Assembly: GCA_033808805.1 (NCBI GenBank)
Contig: JAPXMY010000010.1
Span: 1 to 64,000, forward strand
DNA length: 64,000 bases
Reading direction: 5' to 3'
Source: UBA1783 sp033808805
Lineage (GTDB): Bacteria; Bacillota_I; Bacilli_A; Erysipelotrichales; Erysipelotrichaceae
Made by a program: the position numbers and the translations under genes
In this document: piece after piece, positions 54,691-63,971 of the stretch
Layout of the letters: each line of letters starts with the position of its first letter
Numbering within the stretch: position 1 is the stretch's first letter
Notes under the pieces: model-generated
Databases searched by the model: none
Told to the model about the DNA's origin: nothing
What the model saw: only the letters and a program-made list of their open reading frames with translations

Positions 54691-55287
54691 ATGAGTGAAA
54701 ATAATAGAAACCCTCAAGATTTAGATGAAATCTTGGAGACAATCGAAACTATCGATGATGTAAAAGAAATCGAAGTGCCTTTATTTGAAAGTATTAAATT
54801 TGAAAGTCCTTTTAAAAACGATGATAAGAATGTTTCTAGTTTTGCAGCTCCAGTCAAGCTTGAAGAAAGTGATGGAGAATATACTGTAATCGGTTCTTCA
54901 ACAGTAATCGATTCAAATGTTTCTTGTGGTGGAAATATCAAAGTTAAAGGACAGATCAGGGGTAATGTTTCAGTAAATGGCAGTGCGGATATTTATGGAG
55001 TAATTGAAGGCGATATTCAGGCTAACGATGTAACGCTGGAAAATGGGGCTAAAGTTTTAGGAAACATTATCTGTAAAGCTGATGTCAATGCAGTCAGTGA
55101 TAGTAAAATTACTGGCAATATTGTTGCTAAAAATGCTTATATCAATTCATCTGTTGAAGGTGATTTACAGATTTTAAATGAATTAAAAGTTACTTCAACA
55201 GCTTCAATAACTGGAAAGATAGTTACTGGAAGTATTTCTGTTGCCAGCGGTGCTATACTGAATGCTACCATTTCAATCAAGCGTTAA
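54691..55287 (+). CDS. Bactofilin-family polymer-forming protein (1)
   Basis: The 198-residue protein has an acidic N-terminal tail (1-65) and a right-handed beta-helix core (about 68-198) built of repeats such as GNIKVKGQIRGNVSVNGSADI and GVIEGDIQANDVTLENGAKV. Bactofilins self-assemble into filaments without nucleotide and scaffold envelope enzymes. Residues 31-46 (LFESIKFESPFKNDDK) recur at the start of the next protein. It starts after TAGGAGAGTTG, about 50 bases after prfB. Confidence 0.88.
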   Translation: MSENNRNPQDLDEILETIETIDDVKEIEVPLFESIKFESPFKNDDKNVSSFAAPVKLEESDGEYTVIGSSTVIDSNVSCGGNIKVKGQIRGNVSVNGSADIYGVIEGDIQANDVTLENGAKVLGNIICKADVNAVSDSKITGNIVAKNAYINSSVEGDLQILNELKVTSTASITGKIVTGSISVASGAILNATISIKR

Positions 55288-55306
55288 TTTGCAAGGAGAT
55301 ATGATT

Positions 55307-55813
55307 ATGAAAGAAAAAGATTTATTCCAATCAGTAAACTTTGAATCACCATTTCAAAATGATAATAGAAAAAATACCAACAATAACGATGAACTGACTA
55401 TTATCGGCTCTTCTACTGTTATCGAAGGAAAAGAGAACAGTAAAATTATCTGTGGTGGTAATATTGAAATTATGGGACATGTAAAGGGATTGGTTGATGT
55501 TGCTGGCAGTGCGGACATTTATGGTACTGTTGATGGTCTGGTTAATGCTGAACAATTAACCGCTGAAAAGGGTTCAAAAATTAAAGGTGATATTAACTGT
55601 CGAGCAAATTTATCAATTACCGGGTCTGAAGTTACAGGTAATATCAGGGCTAAAAATGCTTTTGTCAATGCCAATATAAAAGGTGACATTGAAGCAACTA
55701 ACGATCTTAAGATTGCAGCTAACAGTGTAATTGAAGGAAATATTACAACTGGCTCAATCAGCATTGAATCTGGAGCAGTTATTGTTGGAAACTTAGCAGT
55801 TGTTAAAAAATAA
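55307..55813 (+). CDS. Bactofilin-family polymer-forming protein (2)
   Basis: The 168-residue paralogue of the upstream gene has a beta-helix core (about 35-165) with GNIEIMGHVKGLVDVAGSADI and a matching N-terminal peptide LFQSVNFESPFQNDNR at 6-21. ATG 55307 is eight bases from AAGGAG; an ATG at 55301 is too close to it. The two genes are 19 bases apart and end at one terminator, so a mixed filament is plausible. Confidence 0.88.
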   Translation: MKEKDLFQSVNFESPFQNDNRKNTNNNDELTIIGSSTVIEGKENSKIICGGNIEIMGHVKGLVDVAGSADIYGTVDGLVNAEQLTAEKGSKIKGDINCRANLSITGSEVTGNIRAKNAFVNANIKGDIEATNDLKIAANSVIEGNITTGSISIESGAVIVGNLAVVKK

Positions 55814-55832
55814 GAATTATAAAAAAAGATAG

Positions 55833-55861
55833 AAAAACCCAGGGTTTAAACCTGGGTTTTT
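55833..55861. terminator. Terminator after the bactofilin pair
   Basis: AAAAACCCAGG and CCTGGGTTTTT form an 11-bp stem around a GTTTAAA loop; it may also stop the opposing transcript. Confidence 0.9.
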
Positions 55862-55889
55862 AATTTAGATTTTTGAAATGATTGTCAGA

Positions 55890-56165
55890 TTATTTATTTT
55901 TATTTACATTTTCTTCGGACAGCTCTCTTTTTTTACGATACTTTGGATTTTCCAGCGTAACGCTATAAGGCTTTCTTTTGGTGAAATCATCATTTGGTCT
56001 TACCAGATGTCTTCTATTGCGGCCAAAAGGTTTACGCTTATGATATTTCTTATAGACATCTCCATCGTAAGTTTGATTAACACGATTGATAGATTTCATT
56101 TTCTTATATTTGACATATAGATAAACAGTAGCTACTGAGCCAAATGCAACAAAAACGGGAAACAT
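55890..56165 (-). CDS. Small basic membrane-anchored protein, unknown
   Basis: The 91-residue protein has one N-terminal helix (about 3-18) and a long, very basic tail rich in Lys, Arg, Asn and Tyr (KKYHKRKPFGRNRRHLVRP). It starts two bases after the telA stop behind AAAGGAT, so it is made with TelA. The basic tail may bind nucleic acid or membrane phosphates. No family is recognised. Confidence 0.65.
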   Translation of the reverse strand: MFPVFVAFGSVATVYLYVKYKKMKSINRVNQTYDGDVYKKYHKRKPFGRNRRHLVRPNDDFTKRKPYSVTLENPKYRKKRELSEENVNKNK

Positions 56166-56167
56166 TA

Positions 56168-57307
56168 TTAGTTATCCTTTCTGATTTCTAATAACTTGTT
56201 CTTTAATTCGTTTTCTAACTTTCTTAGTTCAATTTCAGCAGCATTTCTTCTTGCTCTTCCATCCTGTTGGATTTTCAGCACTTCATCTAATGTTTCAATT
56301 AGAGATCTGTTGGTATATTGTAACGTTTCAATTTCAACAATACTTCTTTCACTTGCCTGTGCCGTTTCAATTGTACCCTGTTTTAATGATTCAGCATTCT
56401 TCTTCAACAGTTCATTAGTCATCTTGTCAACAGCTGCTTCAGCGTCAATAGCTTCTTTAGCATGTGACAAGCCAAGAGCGATAACCATCTGTGATCTCCA
56501 TAAAGGAATAGTATTAACTAAGGTAGATTGAATCTTTTCTGCCATTAAAGTGTCATTGTTTTGAATCAATCTGATTTGAGGTGACATTTGAACAGCTATC
56601 ATTCTTGTCATTTCCAAATCATGGATTTTCTTTTCAAAACGATTGATCAGCTGAGCATAATCATTAGCTTTCTGAGCATCTTCAACCAAACCAGTTTCTT
56701 CAGCAATAGCTTTCAGCTTAGGAAGTTCGACACTTACGGCATGTTCTAATTTCCTTTGACCAGCAATTATGTACATGGTCAGTTCTTTTTTGTTTAATTC
56801 GTTTTTATCGTATAGTTCATCTAAAATAGCAATGTCCTTTAATAGTGTAATCTGATGTTCTTCCAACAGTGTACAAATTTTATTGACGTTAACATCAACT
56901 TTGTCATAGTTAGCTTTTAAAGCTGCTATTTTATTTTTACCTTTGCGAAAAAGTCCTTTTAATCCCTTTGATTCTTCTTCAGCATCGAAATCTTTTAATT
57001 CGACAACTAAATCAGAAATCATACTGCCGATTTGACCTAAGTCTTTTGTTCTGACATTTTCTAAAGTAGTTGTTGAGAAGCTGGAAATTTTCTTTTGAGA
57101 ATTTGCACCATAACTCATAATAACATCAGTATCAGTAATATCAATTTTTTCCGCAAATTCATCAACCATTTTAAGTTCTTCTTCAGTTAGTGTTGATGTG
57201 TCAAGTTTTGCGGGAACAACATCTGTTTTTTCAACTGTTTCTGTCACTGTCTGTTGAGCTGTTTCAGCTTTAGGGTCTAAAGTTAAGACAATTTTTTCTT
57301 GATCCAT
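56168..57307 (-). CDS. telA: TelA-family (toxic anion resistance) protein
   Basis: The 379-residue, almost fully helical protein matches TelA: acidic start, DAEEESKGLKGLFRKGKNKIAAL near 110-135, then long coiled helices (LEEHQITLLKDIAILDELYDKNELNKKELTMYI) and QMSPQIRLIQNNDTLMAEKIQSTLVNTIPLWRSQMVIAL, the most conserved block. The family is linked to tellurite, antibiotic and cell-envelope stress tolerance, with unknown mechanism. A -10 TATAAT preceded by TGA (57345-57350 on the minus strand) lies just upstream, so it has its own promoter. XpaC- and AAA-type genes lie upstream in the same direction. Confidence 0.87.
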   Translation of the reverse strand: MDQEKIVLTLDPKAETAQQTVTETVEKTDVVPAKLDTSTLTEEELKMVDEFAEKIDITDTDVIMSYGANSQKKISSFSTTTLENVRTKDLGQIGSMISDLVVELKDFDAEEESKGLKGLFRKGKNKIAALKANYDKVDVNVNKICTLLEEHQITLLKDIAILDELYDKNELNKKELTMYIIAGQRKLEHAVSVELPKLKAIAEETGLVEDAQKANDYAQLINRFEKKIHDLEMTRMIAVQMSPQIRLIQNNDTLMAEKIQSTLVNTIPLWRSQMVIALGLSHAKEAIDAEAAVDKMTNELLKKNAESLKQGTIETAQASERSIVEIETLQYTNRSLIETLDEVLKIQQDGRARRNAAEIELRKLENELKNKLLEIRKDN

Positions 57308-57468
57308 ATTTTAATCCTCCGTTTTATAATTAATCATCTATCTAATTATATCATAACTGTAATAATAGTATAATGTTTTAGTTGGTTATCAAATGCCTCT
57401 TTAAGTAAAAATTATCTAAATTTTCAGTAAATAATAGTTAAAATTAGAAATAAAGTAAAAAAAGAAGA
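57308..57468 (-). promoter_or_regulatory. telA promoter region
   Basis: The 161-base gap between the AAA gene and telA is AT-rich. Read on the minus strand it holds an extended -10 (TATAAT at 57350-57345), with a poor -35, about 40 bases before the telA ATG. I see no clear terminator hairpin after the AAA gene, so read-through from the upstream operon is possible. Confidence 0.45.
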
Positions 57469-59517
57469 TTAAACTTCTTTTTCTATAATAGGTTTGAAAT
57501 CTTCTAAGATTAATAAATCGATCTGAGCTGTATTGTCATTAAGAATTCTGGTTGACTGATATCTGATTGCTTCTTCAATGACATTTCTAGATAGACGTCC
57601 ATTACCACTTCTTACCGAATCGTTTTCTTGAACTCTGCTGAAGTAATCAGTCAATGGCTTGGTAACCTCATCAGCAACTTTATAACCCTTGCTTTTAGCA
57701 TTAATCATAGCGATATCATAAAGTTCCTGTCCTGTATAGTCAGGGAATTCAATCTGGTTAGGGAATCTTGATTTTAATCCCGAGTTAGACTCTAAGAAAT
57801 CCTGCATTTCTCTGGTGTATCCAGCCAGTATAACGATAAGATCTTCTCTATTGTCTTCCATGGCTTTGACCAGGGTATCAATACATTCCAGACCAAATGA
57901 ATCATTGGTGCCACGATATAGTGAGTAAGCCTCATCAATAAACAGAATACCACCCATGGCTGATTTGATGACCTGCATGGTAAGTGGAGCGGTATGACCG
58001 ACATACTTTCCAACCAGATCATTTCTACTTACTTCAATCAGCTGACCATTGCTTAAAACACCTATAGCTTTTAGATATTTGGCTAAAAGTCTGGCAATAG
58101 TTGTTTTACCGGTTCCTGGATTTCCTGTGAAAATCATATGTTTACTGACTTCGGTAGTTGACAGGCCTTCTTTTTGTCTAAGCTTTTGCGCAGCATAGAA
58201 GTCCTGCAAAGACAGGATATAGTTTTTTATGGTTGTCAGACCAACAATATTATCAAGTTCTTTCTGTACTTCTTCAATGGCGTTATCAACTACTGTTGGC
58301 AAATATTTCTGTAGTGGTTCTTCATTGATAAACAGTTGTTTTTCCTGGTAGTGTAAATTGATATCAAAAGTTTCAGTAATCTTTTGTGACAGTTTGTATT
58401 CTGATAAACCACCATAGATTTTATCAAACATATCTATTAAAAATTTGACATTTTCTGAGCGGTATTGATCTTTGATATAATCGATTAAACTCTCATCACA
58501 ACTGATATTGGCATTCAAGTTAGTAAAACATTTCAATTTGAAACTATCCAGTTTAGTTGGGTAGATTTCAATGATGTCATCTTTGGATAATTTATTGGTA
58601 TATAGAGAATCTGAGATGGTGTTGATAAATCTTGAACCAACAACATTTAAAAGTTTACTTGTTCTCAGTGTGGTGATAAAAATTAAATATTTACCTTTAA
58701 AGTTCAACTGTGAAACGGTATTTTTAACCAATGAAGTAGTAGCTTCGACTAATTGTTTATTATTTAAGATATAACGTTTGTTCAGGGATAGTTTTCCTTC
58801 AACTAGAATTTCTTCGATAAAGCCCAGATATGATGGACTGATAGAATCAATATTGTCAAAGACAATAATCTGACTGTTGTTTATTGCTCCATATAAGTCG
58901 ATGATAAAATTGTTTTCATCCTCTTTACTGGCATATTTCAATAAATCGATGGTAAATATCTTGCTATTAGACAGGATTCCTGTTTCCAGCAGTGATTTAC
59001 CCATCTGTTCTATGGAACTATGTCTACCAGTATAGTTTTCTCCGGTAACTAATATTCCCGCATTCAAGCCACTTAACTGCTGACCCATAATAAATGGTCT
59101 TTTAAAAGCACGGCAAAGTGAAGAAATATAATCTGACTGTTTTTTAACAGCACTGTTTAATTTATTTTCAATGTATTCAAATTTGGAATTCAATTCTGCC
59201 TGGTTTTCAACAATGTTGATAGTACTTACCTGTTCGATAGGAAATTCTGAACCAAAATCATCTTTGATAGATTTTTTCAAAGATTCCATATCCAGATCAA
59301 AATCAACACTATAGATCTGATCCATTAATGTTTCGGTCTGCTGTTTGATTTTATCACTGTTTTCTTTTAATCTCTGCAATTCTTCACTTATTGGCTCATT
59401 AGTGAAGGGATTGGTTTTTAATATAGCGATATCAGATTCAGTCAATGTTCTTTTGGGAGCATCTTTACCCAATACCTTTTCGTATAGTAATTCTCTTTCT
59501 GTTTTTTTCTTTGACAT
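57469..59517 (-). CDS. Two-module AAA ATPase (CbbX/SpoVK-like C-terminal module)
   Basis: The 682-residue protein has a coiled N-terminus (1-130). A first, degenerate AAA module (about 140-310) has GENYTGRH at 159-166 in place of Walker A and VFDNID at 219-224. The second module (about 420-660) is intact: Walker A GNPGTGKT at 465-472, Walker B ILFIDEA at 524-530, sensor VILAGY and Arg finger SRF at 583-585. The second module is of the CbbX type, which remodels partner proteins. It follows the 176-residue protein gene by two bases and lies between xpaC- and telA-like genes. The substrate is unknown. Confidence 0.85.
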   Translation of the reverse strand: MSKKKTERELLYEKVLGKDAPKRTLTESDIAILKTNPFTNEPISEELQRLKENSDKIKQQTETLMDQIYSVDFDLDMESLKKSIKDDFGSEFPIEQVSTINIVENQAELNSKFEYIENKLNSAVKKQSDYISSLCRAFKRPFIMGQQLSGLNAGILVTGENYTGRHSSIEQMGKSLLETGILSNSKIFTIDLLKYASKEDENNFIIDLYGAINNSQIIVFDNIDSISPSYLGFIEEILVEGKLSLNKRYILNNKQLVEATTSLVKNTVSQLNFKGKYLIFITTLRTSKLLNVVGSRFINTISDSLYTNKLSKDDIIEIYPTKLDSFKLKCFTNLNANISCDESLIDYIKDQYRSENVKFLIDMFDKIYGGLSEYKLSQKITETFDINLHYQEKQLFINEEPLQKYLPTVVDNAIEEVQKELDNIVGLTTIKNYILSLQDFYAAQKLRQKEGLSTTEVSKHMIFTGNPGTGKTTIARLLAKYLKAIGVLSNGQLIEVSRNDLVGKYVGHTAPLTMQVIKSAMGGILFIDEAYSLYRGTNDSFGLECIDTLVKAMEDNREDLIVILAGYTREMQDFLESNSGLKSRFPNQIEFPDYTGQELYDIAMINAKSKGYKVADEVTKPLTDYFSRVQENDSVRSGNGRLSRNVIEEAIRYQSTRILNDNTAQIDLLILEDFKPIIEKEV

Positions 59518-59519
59518 AG

Positions 59520-60050
59520 TTATTTACCAACCTTGTTTGCCAGCTCAGCCAGTTTGGCCAGTTTTGAATTGTTTAAAATCTTTTTCACCATTAACAGAGC
59601 ATCATAATAGCCTCTCAGGTAGTCATCAGTGTTAGAAGTTCTGACTTTGTTTTTATAAGCGGCCATATCAATGCTGATCTGCTGGTCGAAAGCCTTTAAG
59701 GAAGCCTGATGTTTTTTAATTTCTTCCAGATAATAGTTTATCGCTTTCTGGTAGCCTTCCTTTTTACTTTCAGGATAGTTGTTGTAGACAATATTTTCTA
59801 GACAATTGACAATATGCAGATATCTTGAACTGTATTTGGCATTTTCAACAGCTCTGTCAATGTGTGGAATGACAGTTTTATAATTTGTTGTTGAATAGAC
59901 ATTTCCTTTTCTAGCAGTTTTATTCTGTGCTCCCAAGACACTATCATTGATAGTTTTTTCAAATTCATAAAGACTCTGATCAACAAAGTCACCGTTGTTT
60001 AATTTGGCCAACATTTCATCCAGTGATTCACTCCAAGGTTTTTCACTCAT
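59520..60050 (-). CDS. Helical protein of unknown function in TelA/AAA locus
   Basis: The 176-residue, all-helical, charged protein has no membrane segment. It has an acidic start (SEKPWSESLDEMLAKLNNGD), a SVLGAQNKTARKGNVYSTTNYK segment and a tail (DDYLRGYYDALLMVKKILNN). It starts three bases after the XpaC-like gene behind AGGAGGG and stops two bases before the AAA ATPase. Tight packing suggests it is an adaptor or substrate of the AAA protein (inference). Confidence 0.7.
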   Translation of the reverse strand: MSEKPWSESLDEMLAKLNNGDFVDQSLYEFEKTINDSVLGAQNKTARKGNVYSTTNYKTVIPHIDRAVENAKYSSRYLHIVNCLENIVYNNYPESKKEGYQKAINYYLEEIKKHQASLKAFDQQISIDMAAYKNKVRTSNTDDYLRGYYDALLMVKKILNNSKLAKLAELANKVGK

Positions 60051-60053
60051 AGT

Positions 60054-61046
60054 TTATCCCTCCTGATTCTGTAGTTCATCAACCAGACCATCTTTTTTCA
60101 AGATAGATTCCAGTGTACGCATATCAACGTTTAATTCAGTATAGTAATCTTCAACTAAAGAGCCTGAAATAGTATTTAAGGCACCGTTGATTAAAACGGT
60201 AGTTTTAAGCAGGCGATCTTCACTGTTTTTAAAATCAGCATTATTGGTAACATTCAATGATAGGCGTTTATAGTTGTTTACTATATCTGTCAGCATTGGC
60301 AAATAATATTGATACAGTTTAACTGTTTTGTTTTTGCTGTCTGTAAATTCATCTTCAATCTTTTTGATTGACTGTAAATGATGAATAGTTTCTTCCAATC
60401 CCTTAGTAACCTGCTGGTTTTCTATGCCATCTTTAAGTTGTGATAATTCTCTGATGTAGTAGGCACAGTCCTTATCAAAGGTCTTGGCAACTTCTTTTTT
60501 GATTTCTTCCACAACCTGTGCTTCGTTTAGATTTTTGCTATTGAGATATTTGTCAATCAGATTTGACAAAGAATTAAATGAATTAGGATAGGCATTGAAA
60601 TAATCCTTTAATGAACCTATATATTCTTCACGCATGTAAATGTCAATAGTATCTAAGGAAACATTATTCTTATCAGTTATGACCAGATATGTTTCATCAT
60701 CAATATTAAGCTGCTGATTCTTTTCGAAGAATTTATCAATTTTCTTTAATAATCTTTTATGTGAAATAGTTGGATTAGCCTTACTGGTAACATTTGTTGT
60801 TGTTTTTGTTCCTTTTCTTTTATTGAAGGCATCGACAATTAATTTGATACCTATAGCGATAAAGATAAAAGGAGCCACTAGAAAGCCTAATATAATTAAT
60901 AAAGGAAAGAGGAATTCAAAAAAGAAACCGAGCAAACCAAAAGCCCCTCCTACGACAAGTTCAGCAAGGCCTGATATCAAACTTATAAATATAATGAGAT
61001 AGATCAGTGTTCCAGGACCACTATCACGTCTTCTATTTCTAGCCAT
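60054..61046 (-). CDS. XpaC-like membrane protein
   Basis: The 330-residue protein has a basic start, two or three membrane helices (about 12-75) and a large cytoplasmic helical domain. LKKIDKFFEKNQQLNI and LYQYYLPMLTDIVNNYKRL resemble the 5-bromo-4-chloroindolyl-phosphate hydrolysis (XpaC) family that commonly accompanies TelA. The family name reflects a phenotype; no enzyme motif is visible. It heads the operon, after GGGAGGTA, and diverges from uvrA. Confidence 0.7.
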   Translation of the reverse strand: MARNRRRDSGPGTLIYLIIFISLISGLAELVVGGAFGLLGFFFEFLFPLLIILGFLVAPFIFIAIGIKLIVDAFNKRKGTKTTTNVTSKANPTISHKRLLKKIDKFFEKNQQLNIDDETYLVITDKNNVSLDTIDIYMREEYIGSLKDYFNAYPNSFNSLSNLIDKYLNSKNLNEAQVVEEIKKEVAKTFDKDCAYYIRELSQLKDGIENQQVTKGLEETIHHLQSIKKIEDEFTDSKNKTVKLYQYYLPMLTDIVNNYKRLSLNVTNNADFKNSEDRLLKTTVLINGALNTISGSLVEDYYTELNVDMRTLESILKKDGLVDELQNQEG

Positions 61047-61145
61047 GGTATACCTCCCATTTAGAATATTATAACATTTTTACTGTATACATTATATATT
61101 ATTTTCCATTTATGATAAAATAGAAAGGTGTAAAAAGAGGTTGTT

Positions 61146-63971
61146 ATGAAAAATAAGATTTCAATTGTTTCAGCTAAAGAAAACAATCTTAAAGGAGTAA
61201 CCCTTGATATTCCCAGAGATAAGTTTATTGTCATGACAGGATTATCAGGTTCAGGGAAAACTTCTTTAGCTTTTGATACAATTTATGCCGAAGGGCAGAG
61301 AAGATATATTGAATCACTGTCTACCTATGCCAGACAGTTTTTAGGTGGAGTAGATAAGCCGAATGTTGAATCAATTGAAGGTTTATCACCAGCCATAGCC
61401 ATTGATCAGAAATCTACCAGTAACAACCCTAGAAGTACTGTTGGCACGATTACTGAAATTTATGATTTCATGCGTCTGCTTTTTGCCCGCATCGGTGTTC
61501 CATATTGTCCGATTCACAATGAGCCTATTGCTTCTCAAACGATTAATGAGATGCTTGATTCGCTGATGGCTCTAAAGGAAGAAACTAGAATTACCATTAT
61601 GGCTCCGGTTGTTAAACAGAAAAAAGGAACGCATAAGGATTTACTGGCTAAACTTTTAAAGGATGGATTCATCAGGGCAGAAGTTGATGGTGAAATTAAA
61701 ATGCTGGAAGATGAAATCGTTTTGGATAAAAACTTTAAACATGACATCAATGTTGTAATCGATAGGATGGTTAAAAGAGAAGAAAACAGATCAAGAATCT
61801 TTGATTCAATTGAAACAGCTTTAACTATTTCTGATGGTTTGGTCCTGGTTAAAAGTGCTGATAAAGAATTCCTGTTTTCTAATCACTATGCCTGTAAGTA
61901 TTGTGGATTCAGTGTTCCTAAACTGGAACCAAGGCTTTTTTCGTTTAACTCACCATTAGGTGCCTGTCCTGATTGTAATGGTTTGGGTTTCAAACAGAAA
62001 GTTGATATTGATATTCTGATTCCAGATAAGGAATTAAGTATCAATCAGGGAGGAATCAGATATTATCGTAAAATTGTCAATACTGAAAATTTAGAGTGGA
62101 AAAACTTTAAGGTTTTATTAGATCATTATCAGATTGACCAGGATAAACCACTGAAAGATTTTACTAAAAAAGAAATGGATATTATTTTATATGGTTCCAA
62201 AGAACCTATCAGCTATTCCATCACTTCAAGAGGAGGAGTGACTAAGGCATCTACCGATTATATTGAAGGTGTAATCAGTCTGATTGAAAGAAGATATGTA
62301 GAAACCTCAAGTGCCTGGGCTAAAGATATCTATGGTTCTTATATGGCGGAACTACAGTGTTCAACCTGCCTTGGTAAAAGATTAAATCAGATAGCTTTGT
62401 CAGTAAGAGTCGGAAATAGAAACATTATTCAGTGGACAGAGATGAGCATTAAGCAGCTGCTTGAGTTTATTAAAAATTTAAAATTGACAGAAAATGAAAA
62501 TGTGATTGCTGAAAGTGTTTTAAAAGAGATTTGTAATCGACTTAGTTTTTTAAAGGATGTCGGTTTAGAGTATCTGACTCTGGATAGGATGGCAGGTACC
62601 CTGTCAGGTGGTGAAGCTCAAAGAATTCGTCTGGCTACTCAGATTGGTTCCAGATTGACAGGTGTATTATATGTTTTAGATGAACCATCAATCGGTTTAC
62701 ATCAGAAGGATAATGCCAAACTGATTCAAACACTTAAGAATATGCGTGATTTAGGAAACACTTTAATTGTGGTTGAGCATGATGAAGAAACCATGAGAGA
62801 GTGCGACTGGATTGTTGATGTTGGACCTTTGGCCGGTGTCCATGGTGGTGAAATTGTCTATAATGGTCCAGCTGCCGATATAGTAAACTGTAAGGAGAGT
62901 ATTACCGGTCAATATCTGGCCAAGAAAAGAAAAATTGCAATTCCTGACAAAGTCAGAGAAGGAAATGGCTCTTTTTTGACGATTAAAAAGGCAGCGGAAA
63001 ATAATTTGAAAGAAATTGATGTAAAGATTCCTTTAGGCACCTTTGTCTGTGTAACGGGGGTTTCAGGTTCAGGAAAAAGTACTCTGGTTAATGAAATAAT
63101 CGGCAAAAGTGTCAGACAGTATTTAGGTAATGCCAGAGTTAAGCCAGGAAAAGTCGGAAAAGTACTTGGTCTGGAAAATATTGACAAGATTATTGAGATA
63201 GACCAGAATCCAATTGGCAGAACACCAAGAAGCAATCCAGCAACCTATACCAGTGTCTTTGATGATATCAGAGATCTTTTCGCTCTTACTTCGGAGGCAA
63301 AACTTAGAGGATATACTAAATCAAGATTTTCCTTCAATGTTCCTGGAGGAAGATGTGATTCCTGCTGGGGTGATGGGGTAAGAAGAATCAGTATGAATTT
63401 TCTGCCAGATGTGTATGTCGTCTGTGATGTCTGCGATGGCAAAAGATATAACGAAGAAACCTTACAGGTCTACTACAAGGGAAAAAATATTTATGATGTT
63501 TTAGAGATGACGGTTGAAGAAGCTTTAGAATTTTTTGGTGCTATTTATAAAATAAAGAACAAATTACAGGCTTTATATGATGTTGGTTTAGGATATATCA
63601 AACTTGGCCAGTCCGCTACGACTATTTCTGGTGGTGAAGCTCAAAGGGTCAAGCTGGCTAGTGAACTGCAAAAAAGGGCAACTGGTAAAACACTGTTTAT
63701 CTTAGATGAGCCAACGACAGGGTTGCATAGTTATGATGTGGATAAATTATTGAAGGTTCTTCAAAGAATTGTTGATAATGGAGATACAGTTTTAGTAATT
63801 GAGCATAATTTAGATATAATAAAGAATGCTGATTATATTATTGATTTGGGTCCTGATGGGGGAGATCATGGAGGAAATGTGGTGGCTGCTGGAACGGTCA
63901 AAGAAGTTTCTGAAGTGAAGGAAAGCTATACCGGGCAGTATTTAAAAAGAATTTTGGAGGATAAAAGATGA
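61146..63971 (+). CDS. uvrA: Excinuclease ABC subunit A
   Basis: The 941-residue DNA damage sensor has two ABC ATPase halves. The motifs are Walker A GLSGSGKTS (about 32-40) and GVSGSGKST (about 638-646), signatures LSGGEAQRI and ISGGEAQRV, zinc modules CKYC/CPDC and CDSC/CDVC, and Walker B YVLDEPSIGLH and FILDEPTTGLH. Length is normal. uvrB is not in the window upstream, where Bacilli often place it. The stop overlaps the next start (ATGA). Confidence 0.97.
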   Translation: MKNKISIVSAKENNLKGVTLDIPRDKFIVMTGLSGSGKTSLAFDTIYAEGQRRYIESLSTYARQFLGGVDKPNVESIEGLSPAIAIDQKSTSNNPRSTVGTITEIYDFMRLLFARIGVPYCPIHNEPIASQTINEMLDSLMALKEETRITIMAPVVKQKKGTHKDLLAKLLKDGFIRAEVDGEIKMLEDEIVLDKNFKHDINVVIDRMVKREENRSRIFDSIETALTISDGLVLVKSADKEFLFSNHYACKYCGFSVPKLEPRLFSFNSPLGACPDCNGLGFKQKVDIDILIPDKELSINQGGIRYYRKIVNTENLEWKNFKVLLDHYQIDQDKPLKDFTKKEMDIILYGSKEPISYSITSRGGVTKASTDYIEGVISLIERRYVETSSAWAKDIYGSYMAELQCSTCLGKRLNQIALSVRVGNRNIIQWTEMSIKQLLEFIKNLKLTENENVIAESVLKEICNRLSFLKDVGLEYLTLDRMAGTLSGGEAQRIRLATQIGSRLTGVLYVLDEPSIGLHQKDNAKLIQTLKNMRDLGNTLIVVEHDEETMRECDWIVDVGPLAGVHGGEIVYNGPAADIVNCKESITGQYLAKKRKIAIPDKVREGNGSFLTIKKAAENNLKEIDVKIPLGTFVCVTGVSGSGKSTLVNEIIGKSVRQYLGNARVKPGKVGKVLGLENIDKIIEIDQNPIGRTPRSNPATYTSVFDDIRDLFALTSEAKLRGYTKSRFSFNVPGGRCDSCWGDGVRRISMNFLPDVYVVCDVCDGKRYNEETLQVYYKGKNIYDVLEMTVEEALEFFGAIYKIKNKLQALYDVGLGYIKLGQSATTISGGEAQRVKLASELQKRATGKTLFILDEPTTGLHSYDVDKLLKVLQRIVDNGDTVLVIEHNLDIIKNADYIIDLGPDGGDHGGNVVAAGTVKEVSEVKESYTGQYLKRILEDKR

